From the NCBI GenBank assembly GCA_003536545.1, contig DPZW01000186.1, forward strand, positions 1 to 7,407: a DNA stretch of 7,407 nucleotides, written 5' to 3'. Below the pieces are notes generated by a model that was not told the DNA's origin, made no database searches, and saw only the letters and a list, made by a program, of their open reading frames with translations. Positions 1 to 5,102 of this stretch are shown one piece after another. Origin of the DNA: Rhodospirillaceae bacterium (GTDB taxonomy: Bacteria; Pseudomonadota; Alphaproteobacteria; UBA11073). Both the position numbers and the translations under genes were made by a program. The first letter of the stretch is position 1. Each line of letters begins with the position of its first letter.

Positions 1-599
1 GCTGCGACTTGGGCCTTCACTTCGCCCAATGATTTGCCCCCACTGCGCGCGAGTAAATAATTTGTTGCCTGCTGCAATGATGATGCATTGATGCCCACTG
101 GCAAATCAATCACGCGGTTTTCAACCTGATCATCCTGATCCACCAAGACCATCAAGGCGCGCCCGGTTGAAATCGGTACAAATTCAATATGCTTAATCGC
201 GGCGGCGACGGCGGGGGCCAGAACAAATCCGGCGCAGGAAGTGAGGCCGGACAATGCGCGCGTGGCCTGTTCCATCACCTGGCCACTGTTGCGCTGGCTG
301 GCGTCGTAATGGGTTTCAATCGCGGCCTGTTCATCGCGCGTCAATTCACGGCGTTCCAATAATGTATCGACAAAGAACCGCAGTCCCTGCGCGGTGGGCA
401 ATCGTCCTGCTGAAGTATGCGGCGCGAATAATAATCCCGCTTCTTCCAGATCTGACATGATGTTGCGGATCGTCGCGGGTGAAAGCGAGGTTTCCAGCAA
501 ACGCGAAATGGTGCGGCTGCCTACCGGCTCACCGGTATTCAGATAAGTATCAATCAGCTGGCGCAGGATATCCTGCGCGCGGTGGTTAAGATGATGCAT
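1..599 (-). CDS. hrcA: Heat-inducible transcription repressor HrcA, N-terminal part (cut by window start)
   Basis: HrcA is the DNA-binding repressor of groESL and dnaK-type heat-shock operons and acts at CIRCE operators, with GroEL modulating its activity. About 199 residues are visible of a family length near 340-350; the C-terminus lies beyond base 1. Residues 3-55 form the winged-helix domain, with the family signatures TGEPVGSRTISRLL (22-35) and SLSPATIRNIMSDLEEAGLL (38-57). Next comes APHTSAGRLPTAQGLRFFVD (59-78), the diagnostic HrcA linker, and then the start of the GAF-like domain. I chose the ATG at 599-597, which gives the usual N-terminus (LNHRAQDIL). A GTG at 611 is in frame, but an AGGGG sits directly against it; the same AGGGG is 11 nt before the ATG. 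An in-frame TAG lies a little further upstream. The gene is divergent from the folC unit. In many alphaproteobacteria grpE follows hrcA, which would lie off the left edge here. Identification is firm. Confidence 0.95.
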   Translation of the reverse strand, partial: MHHLNHRAQDILRQLIDTYLNTGEPVGSRTISRLLETSLSPATIRNIMSDLEEAGLLFAPHTSAGRLPTAQGLRFFVDTLLERRELTRDEQAAIETHYDASQRNSGQVMEQATRALSGLTSCAGFVLAPAVAAAIKHIEFVPISTGRALMVLVDQDDQVENRVIDLPVGINASSLQQATNYLLARSGGKSLGEVKAQVA

Positions 600-617
600 C
601 TGGTTGTTCACCCCTGT

Positions 618-646
618 AATCTATGGCCCGGAATGAATTTTCACAA
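618..646 (-). promoter_or_regulatory. Candidate promoter of hrcA
   Basis: On the minus strand, TTGTGA (646-641) and TAGATT (623-618) are separated by exactly 17 nt. They match the vegetative -35 and -10 consensus at four of six positions each. Transcription would begin about 7 nt further on, just before the AGGGG ribosome-binding site, giving a very short leader. I see no CIRCE element (TTAGCACTC-N9-GAGTGCTAA) around it, so there is no visible HrcA autoregulation. The matches are moderate, so the call is tentative. Confidence 0.35.
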
Positions 647-764
647 GGTATAGAAAAAGTGATTGACGCCTTGGGCGGATTCATGATTTCATTCTGTTAT
701 GCAGTTTCGCATCGCCCTTCATCATTTGATGCCAGCCCATTGTCCGGCTGCGGCGATTGCGTGC

Positions 765-795
765 ATGATGATTGCCCATTAGGGCAAATTATCAT
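765..795. repeat. Imperfect dyad (operator-like or hairpin) between hrcA and the folC unit
   Basis: The left arm is ATGATGATTGCCC (765-777) and the right arm is GGGCAAATTATCAT (782-795). The right arm read backwards is ATGATAATTTGCCC, so the arms agree except for a small internal bulge. The inner six pairs TTGCCC/GGGCAA are perfect around a 4-nt ATTA loop. No T-run follows on either strand, so it does not look like an intrinsic terminator. It lies between divergent genes, which suits an operator or a control hairpin in the leader of the plus-strand unit. Confidence 0.45.
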
Positions 796-850
796 ATCCC
801 GGCCCCGCGCCGCACACGCAAAAAATCTTAAATTTCTCTGAAACCAACCA

Positions 851-875
851 CAGGATATCCGTATCCTGGAAAGGA
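851..875 (+). promoter_or_regulatory. Hairpin abutting a strong ribosome-binding site
   Basis: CAGGATA (851-857), a TCCG loop (858-861) and TATCCTG (862-868) form a perfect 7-bp stem. The last stem base is the first base of GGAAAGGA (868-875), a good Shine-Dalgarno sequence 6 nt before the ATG at 882. The stem could therefore affect ribosome access. The strong ribosome-binding site is the main support for the small gene that follows. Confidence 0.4.
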
Positions 876-881
876 ACTGTC

Positions 882-1091
882 ATGTCTCTTGCTGTCTTGC
901 CGCGTCAAACATTTGCTAAAAAACCTGTCGATTTATTCAAACTGCTCACACCTGGCCAAAAGGCTGAGGCTTCGGAAAGACTGTTAACCCAATTCTGGGG
1001 CAAGCCTGCTTCACTTGAAGCATCCAACCGTGTGGTAGAGCAGTTGCTTGCAGAGAAGGGTTTGGCTACACCAGCTTGTGTCCCAAATTGA
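882..1091 (+). CDS. Small hypothetical protein upstream of folC (69 residues)
   Basis: I do not recognise this 69-residue protein. The ATG has a strong GGAAAGGA ribosome-binding site at 6 nt. The product has no signal peptide or membrane segment. Residues 13-60 are hydrophilic and mostly look helical (DLFKLLTPGQKAEASERLL, then NRVVEQLLAEKGLA), as in a small helical-bundle protein. It overlaps the start of folC by 14 nt (GTG start) or 44 nt (TTG start), so folC translation may be coupled to it. In many alphaproteobacteria accD precedes folC; this ORF shows no AccD similarity. It could be a genuine small gene or a translated leader controlling folC. The ribosome-binding site and the overlap make translation likely; function is unknown. 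Confidence 0.5.
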   Translation: MSLAVLPRQTFAKKPVDLFKLLTPGQKAEASERLLTQFWGKPASLEASNRVVEQLLAEKGLATPACVPN

Positions 1092-2334
1092 TGAACGCCT
1101 GAAAAAACTCGAACAGCTTCATCCCCGGCGGATTGATCTGACGCTGGATCGCGTTTGGGGGCTGTTGGAAAAACTCGGCAATCCGCATTTGCAATTGCCA
1201 CCGGTTATCCATGTTGCCGGCACGAACGGGAAGGGATCAACGGTTGCATTCATGCGTGCGATGGCGGAGGCAGCGGGCCTGCGGGTTCATGCTTATACGT
1301 CGCCGCACCTGATCCGGTTTAACGAGCGTATTCGTCTGGCAGGGGAACTGGTCACGGATGCAGCATTGATTTCCGTCTTTGATGAAATTGAAAAAGTGAA
1401 TGGCGGCGCGCCCATCACATTTTTTGAAATCACCACGGTGGCGGCGTTTGTTTTATTTTCGCGCAGCCCGGCCGATGTTTTGTTGCTCGAGGTGGGTCTG
1501 GGCGGGCGGCTGGATGCTACCAATGTGGTCACACCTGCCGTATCCGTCATCACCCGCATCTCGATAGATCACACAGAATTCCTGGGCGACAGCCTGGCGC
1601 AAATCGCGGGCGAGAAAGCGGGGATCATGAAGCCCCATGTGCCCTGCGTCATGGGCTATCAGGCGGATGAAACGGTGAGAAACGTCATCCGTACGCGTGC
1701 GATGGAATTGCATGCGCCGCTGCATGAATACGGCAAAGATTTTGCGGCAACAGAACTGCCGGATGGTTTTTTATATAGCGGCATAAAATATCCCATGCCT
1801 GGATTGGTTGGCGCGCACCAGATTTTAAACGCCGCGAATGCGATCACGGCGGTAAAATTATTTATGCCGGAAATTTCTGAAGCTGCGATTGCGGCAGGCC
1901 TGGAAAGCGTTGAATGGCCCGGCCGCCTGCAGCGCATCACAACAGGTCCCATTGCCGCGATGCTGCCCGAAGGCATAGAGCTCTGGTACGACGGCGCGCA
2001 TAATGACAGCGGTGCGGAAGCCCTGGCTGAGCAATGCCGCCGCTGGCGCGCCGAAGGCAGTGAGATTCATCTGGTCGTAGGGATGCTGAAAACCAAAGAC
2101 CCGGCGGTGTTTAAAGACGTCTTTGCAATGGCCAGCAGTATCACAACCATTCCTATTGCTGGATCTGATATGTCATGGGATGCAGCAGAACTGGCCGCGC
2201 GATGCCAAGCATTCACTGTTTTAAAAATAAACCTCGCTCATGATTTAGCAGCAGCTGCAAAGTATATTACTGGGGCTCGCGATGGCCGTTTTTTGGTATG
2301 CGGTTCGCTTTATTTGGCGCGTGTACTTCTATGA
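1048..2334 (+). CDS. folC: Bifunctional folylpolyglutamate synthase / dihydrofolate synthase FolC
   Basis: This cytoplasmic, ATP-dependent Mur-ligase-family enzyme adds glutamate to dihydropteroate and to reduced folates, making and retaining the cell's folate cofactors. Counting from the TTG start (428 residues, normal for the family), the P-loop is GTNGKGS at 58-64. EVGLGGRLDATN is at 148-159, the GEKAGIMK motif carrying the family's modified lysine is near 188-195, GAHQILNAANAI is near 255-266, and the Mur-ligase DGAHN is at 315-319. The C-terminus (FLVCGSLYLA) is the usual family end, so the gene is complete. The start is uncertain. TTG at 1048 has GGTAGAG 7 nt upstream. GTG at 1078 fits the family N-terminus (VSQIDERLKKLEQLHP) but has AGAAGGG 17 nt away. 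Both overlap the preceding ORF, which points to translational coupling. The 3' end is overlapped by the opposing gene. Confidence 0.96.
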   Translation: MQRRVWLHQLVSQIDERLKKLEQLHPRRIDLTLDRVWGLLEKLGNPHLQLPPVIHVAGTNGKGSTVAFMRAMAEAAGLRVHAYTSPHLIRFNERIRLAGELVTDAALISVFDEIEKVNGGAPITFFEITTVAAFVLFSRSPADVLLLEVGLGGRLDATNVVTPAVSVITRISIDHTEFLGDSLAQIAGEKAGIMKPHVPCVMGYQADETVRNVIRTRAMELHAPLHEYGKDFAATELPDGFLYSGIKYPMPGLVGAHQILNAANAITAVKLFMPEISEAAIAAGLESVEWPGRLQRITTGPIAAMLPEGIELWYDGAHNDSGAEALAEQCRRWRAEGSEIHLVVGMLKTKDPAVFKDVFAMASSITTIPIAGSDMSWDAAELAARCQAFTVLKINLAHDLAAAAKYITGARDGRFLVCGSLYLARVLL

Positions 2335-4132
2335 GACTCATCCCCAGATCAGGGTTAGGGGGGCCCATCACACCCATATTTCGGCGTGCCAGTGAAAAGA
2401 AACGCGGGGGTTTTCCCATGGCAGCTGCTATTTCTTCCTGCTTGCGCTCTGGCGGCGTGATAATTTTCACCTTGGTAACCGGAATATTCTTATGCACGTG
2501 TTCACCATTTTTAATTGGAGGCACATTGCATAACGCGGCAGCGGCGGCGTCCAGGATAACATTTTCCCACGGTGAATTGGCGAACTGTTCAGCATAATTC
2601 ATGATGGATTTCTGTATCGCGCTGGCCCGAACTTTGCACCCTAAATTTCTTTCCAATAAATCATGGGTTGAAACACCATTATTTGCGACATCCAGTTTCC
2701 GGTTGTGTCGATGGTTTGCCCGCCGGGGGGTCACATATATCAAATGCTCTCCTGGCGATAGTTTTTCATCAAATGATCCGGCCTGTAGCAGGAGATGCTG
2801 CATCAATTTCGGGGTAAATATTTTCAGGGCATCCAGCAAATCGCTGACATCTTTCGCACCTTCAGATCCTTTTTGAAGGTCTTGAGCGAGCAAACCACGT
2901 GGAGATTGCAGCCGTTCAATTCTTTCCAAAGTAGTGGAATGGCTTTCTGCATCCACTTTATAGCTTTTAAATGCCTGGGTGATGCCCCATGTTTTCGCGT
3001 CATCGCTGCTCAGGGCAGTGGATTCTTCCGCCCGCAGCAAGATAATGGCACGGATATTCCGCACCAATTCACCCATATAATCCTGCAAGGCGATATAGCT
3101 GGATGGATCATAGTTGGTATCGGCATCAAAAGCCCGGAACTCACTCATCACGCGTTTGGGCCCCAGGCATTCATCCGGCCGTATTGCGGGCTGATATTTA
3201 TCGTATCCGGTCCAGCCTGCGCAAAAGCCCCATTCCGGATAGACTTCAGCGACCTGATCGACGGTGTAATTATCCATCCGCCAGAATACCTGTGTGCATA
3301 ATTCAGAATCTTTGCCTTCAAGCTGTTCCAGCAGTGTTGAAAATGCCCGGCTGTCGATTAAGAATTTATGGCCTTCCGGATGGCTCCAGTTCCAGCGCGC
3401 ATAAACACTGCTCTCTGATGGCTGGGTATGGATGACCATAGGGTCGCTGTCGTTAAAGCCTGCTCTTAAAGCATCTTTGACGATGGCCGTAGCTTTAGGA
3501 TATAGCCCGTCAAATAATTTATTTTCCTTGGGGAAAATTCTTTGGGTGGCTTCAACAAGACTTGCCAGATCTCTTTCATGATTACTAATTTCATCTTGGT
3601 TATTTACATAGCCACGCGCATGAAAATTGGCTTCCTTTTTTGCCTGCCGGTTTGGAAGATTAATATTTTTTGCCAAAGACCGCTGGATGAATTCATCAAA
3701 TGTATAATACCCCTTATGCGTCTGGATAATATCACCAAATTGCTTGCGGTGCGTTTCACGGGCAGTTTTTGCGGCGTCAATCTTCTGCTGCAATTTGATT
3801 TGCAGCATCATTGTATTGGTTTCTAGTTCTGCGGGCTTGAAATTTTTGATTGGTACAGGCGCAAAACCATGTCGCTCGCAAACCTCATTATAGGGCTCCA
3901 GCAGGACAGTAATATCTGCACTTTCTGCACGGCATTGTTCTTCCAAAAGGGTTTTGAATTCAGACCAGCTGAAAAATGTTGTTTTGCGTGGCGGGTCAAT
4001 TTCGCCTGTGACCAGCTGGCCTGAGCCTAGCCTATATTCAAATGGCCCCGGCGGGAGATCTTTTGTGGCATTCAATACTGCCAATGCTTCTTCAGCGGTT
4101 AACCTATTGGCCCGAGGCCTTTCCCTTAACAT
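2267..4132 (-). CDS. Uncharacterised 621-residue soluble protein
   Basis: I recognise no family in this long intact frame. There is no signal peptide or transmembrane segment, so it is probably cytoplasmic. Residues 102-130 are charged and helical with coiled-coil character. Residues 235-310 are rich in aromatics, with W247, W249, W284, W301 and W307. Residues 340-450 are mainly helical, and 467-480 is a basic patch (VTPRRANHRHNRKLD). The C-terminal tail (from about 550) is rich in Pro, Lys and Arg and looks flexible. I see no nucleotide-binding or nuclease signature. Start: ATG 4132-4130 has no clear Shine-Dalgarno sequence. The coding sequence is AT-richer than its neighbours: 3541-3600 has 23 G/C of 60, against 37 of 60 at 5761-5820 in ahcY. 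That suggests transfer or a lineage-specific gene. It converges on folC with a 68-nt overlap and diverges from the PTS genes. A sustained 621-codon frame argues strongly that it is real. Confidence 0.85.
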   Translation of the reverse strand: MLRERPRANRLTAEEALAVLNATKDLPPGPFEYRLGSGQLVTGEIDPPRKTTFFSWSEFKTLLEEQCRAESADITVLLEPYNEVCERHGFAPVPIKNFKPAELETNTMMLQIKLQQKIDAAKTARETHRKQFGDIIQTHKGYYTFDEFIQRSLAKNINLPNRQAKKEANFHARGYVNNQDEISNHERDLASLVEATQRIFPKENKLFDGLYPKATAIVKDALRAGFNDSDPMVIHTQPSESSVYARWNWSHPEGHKFLIDSRAFSTLLEQLEGKDSELCTQVFWRMDNYTVDQVAEVYPEWGFCAGWTGYDKYQPAIRPDECLGPKRVMSEFRAFDADTNYDPSSYIALQDYMGELVRNIRAIILLRAEESTALSSDDAKTWGITQAFKSYKVDAESHSTTLERIERLQSPRGLLAQDLQKGSEGAKDVSDLLDALKIFTPKLMQHLLLQAGSFDEKLSPGEHLIYVTPRRANHRHNRKLDVANNGVSTHDLLERNLGCKVRASAIQKSIMNYAEQFANSPWENVILDAAAAALCNVPPIKNGEHVHKNIPVTKVKIITPPERKQEEIAAAMGKPPRFFSLARRNMGVMGPPNPDLGMSLIEVHAPNKANRIPKNGHREPQ

Positions 4133-4237
4133 TCATTGAGGATAACAGAATGCCTTATAAAATTTCAACCAGCAATTTATTAAAATTTTATAGATTTATA
4201 ATTGTCATAAAAATGCCATAATTGCCCAGTTAAAAGA

Positions 4238-4268
4238 AATATAATTGCGAAACATTGGCAATTATATT
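4238..4268. repeat. Perfect 11-bp inverted repeat with 9-nt spacer
   Basis: AATATAATTGC (4238-4248) and GCAATTATATT (4258-4268) are exact reverse complements around a 9-nt spacer (4249-4257). Arm centres are 20 nt apart, the geometry expected for a dimeric repressor or activator. A perfect TATAAT lies inside each arm, one per strand, so a bound protein would block both. The layout resembles CIRCE in arm and spacer size, but the sequence is unrelated to CIRCE. No T-run follows, so it is not a terminator. Confidence 0.6.
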
Positions 4269-4286
4269 GCGTTGGCCATTCCAAAC

Positions 4287-4315
4287 GTGACATTTGTCCA
4301 AAGCAGCGTTACATA
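4287..4315 (+). promoter_or_regulatory. Weak promoter candidate just before the EIIA gene
   Basis: GTGACA (4287-4292, five of six to TTGACA) is followed after 17 nt by TACATA (4310-4315, only three of six to TATAAT). Transcription from it would begin at about 4321-4323, at the ATG itself, which would fit the lack of a Shine-Dalgarno sequence before that gene. The -10 match is poor, so this is only a suggestion. Confidence 0.2.
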
Positions 4316-4322
4316 CAGTCCC

Positions 4323-4727
4323 ATGATAGGCATTGTATTAGTGACCCATGGAAACCTCGCAGATGAATTGCTGGCGGCCATGCAGCATGTGGTGGGGCCA
4401 CAGGAAGCGGTGAAGACCGTCTGTATTTTTCCTGATGACGATATGGCGCAACGCCGTACCGATATCCAGAATGCGGTAGCAGCCGTGGCCGGCGGCAAGG
4501 GTGTGATTGTGGCGACGGATTTGTTCGGCGGCACGCCGTCCAATCTTTCCATCTCGCTTTTGGAAACACATAAGAATATTGAAGTGCTGGCAGGCGTGAA
4601 CCTGCCGATGCTGATTAAACTGGCAGCCGCGCGTAAAACCGAAGAATTGCATAAGGCCGCGGTCGATGCCTGTGATGCGGGGCGCAAATATATCAATGTG
4701 GCCTCTGAATTACTCAAAAATGGGTAA
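4323..4727 (+). CDS. manX: PTS system mannose-type EIIA component (regulatory PTS)
   Basis: This 134-residue cytoplasmic protein belongs to the EIIA-Man family, which takes phosphate from HPr on an N-terminal histidine. That residue is His9 in MIGIVLVTHG. Other family blocks are PDDDMAQRR (37-45), the conserved VIVATDLFGGTPSNLSISLL (61-80), LAGVNLPMLIKLAAAR (89-104) and the tail AGRKYINVASELL (119-131), all typical of alphaproteobacterial members. No EIIB, EIIC or EIID gene is present, so it probably acts as a phosphorylation-state signal and not in sugar uptake. I chose the ATG at 4323 because the family begins at MIG. The frame stays open upstream to a TTG at 4245, but that stretch is regulatory AT-rich DNA. 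There is no clear Shine-Dalgarno sequence. The stop overlaps the next gene's start (ATGGGTAA), indicating coupling. hprK, which often precedes this gene in alphaproteobacteria, is absent here. The symbol is by convention only. Confidence 0.93.
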   Translation: MIGIVLVTHGNLADELLAAMQHVVGPQEAVKTVCIFPDDDMAQRRTDIQNAVAAVAGGKGVIVATDLFGGTPSNLSISLLETHKNIEVLAGVNLPMLIKLAAARKTEELHKAAVDACDAGRKYINVASELLKNG

Positions 4728-5034
4728 TGCTGCGGTGAATATTACCTGTCATGATACCTGGGTGGTGGTGCATGCGACGATCACCAATGTACGCGGATTG
4801 CATGCGCGCGCCGCGGCAAAATTTGTAAAAATGGCCAGCCAGTATGAATCCCAGATTGTTGTGGAAAAAGAAAAAGGCGACATGCAGGTCGATGGCACAT
4901 CTATCATGGATCTGATGATGCTGGTGGCATCACAGGGCACAAAAATTTCTATTTCCGCTTCTGGCGTCGATGCTGAAACAGCAGCAAATAACCTGCGCCA
5001 ATTGGTCGAACGCCGCTTTGACGAAACGGAATAA
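4720..5034 (+). CDS. ptsH: HPr-family phosphocarrier protein
   Basis: HPr passes phosphate from EI to EIIA. From ATG 4720 it has 104 residues, longer than the usual 88 because of a 13-15 residue N-terminal extension. GLHARAAAKFV (26-36) holds the phosphorylated His28; the residue after HAR is Ala in place of the classical Pro, as in other alphaproteobacterial HPr proteins. DGTSIMDLMML (58-68) carries Ser61, the counterpart of Ser46, the target of HPr kinase/phosphorylase. His and Ser are 33 residues apart against 31 in the textbook protein, the extra two lying in the EKEKGD loop. The start overlaps the EIIA stop by 8 nt. An upstream in-frame ATG at 4666 lies deep inside the EIIA gene and is unlikely; GTGs near 4735-4765 would give a more ordinary length. 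The intact Ser site implies an HPr kinase gene elsewhere in the genome. Confidence 0.92.
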   Translation: MGNAAVNITCHDTWVVVHATITNVRGLHARAAAKFVKMASQYESQIVVEKEKGDMQVDGTSIMDLMMLVASQGTKISISASGVDAETAANNLRQLVERRFDETE

Positions 5035-5102
5035 CGCTTGCCGCCCTGCCTGGGGAAGGCTATCACACATCACATCTTACATATAACCAGGGGAACTCTC
5101 AC
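5035..5102 (+). promoter_or_regulatory. ahcY leader with mutually exclusive pairings to its ribosome-binding site
   Basis: The 68-nt gap between ptsH and ahcY contains the ahcY Shine-Dalgarno sequence AGGGGAA (5089-5095). CCCTG (5044-5048) can pair with CAGGG (5088-5092), and CCTGG (5049-5053) can pair instead with CCAGG (5087-5091). Each would hide the start of the ribosome-binding site. The A/C-rich spacer carries a short CACATCACATC direct repeat (5066-5076). S-adenosylhomocysteine riboswitches are known upstream of ahcY in proteobacteria, but I cannot match this short leader to one with confidence. It may be a simple translational hairpin or chance. Confidence 0.3.

Larger units (their letters stand above)
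4133..4322. promoter_or_regulatory. AT-rich divergent control region with repeated ATAATTGC sites
   Basis: This 190-nt gap separates the divergent unknown gene and the EIIA gene and is strikingly AT-rich, most of all at 4155-4270. It holds two perfect TATAAT boxes on the plus strand (4197-4202 and 4240-4245) and one on the minus strand (4266-4261), none with a convincing -35 partner. The word ATAATTGC occurs at 4218-4225 and 4241-4248, inverted at 4258-4265, and with one change at 4198-4205 (ATAATTGT). A longer inverted relative, GCAATTTAT, is at 4172-4180. The plus-strand copies start 20 and 23 nt apart, near two helical turns. This looks like a set of binding sites for a regulator controlling one or both flanking genes. 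The regulator is not identified. Confidence 0.55.

Noticed and set aside
623..841. 72-codon plus-strand ORF in the hrcA-folC gap
   Set aside because: It has no ribosome-binding site, low-complexity unfamiliar content, runs through the dyad at 765-795, and its start lies within the hrcA promoter candidate.
2795..3301. 168-codon plus-strand ORF opposite the unknown gene
   Set aside because: It lies wholly inside the 621-codon minus-strand frame, has no ribosome-binding site and has shadow-like composition.
4238..4268. CIRCE element for HrcA
   Set aside because: The 9-nt spacer looks right, but the arms are AATATAATTGC, not TTAGCACTC, and the flanking genes are not chaperones.
4245..4322. 26-residue N-terminal extension of EIIA from a TTG
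   Set aside because: The EIIA-Man family starts at MIG, with its His at about position 9. The extension would be translated from the AT-rich dyad region and has no ribosome-binding site.
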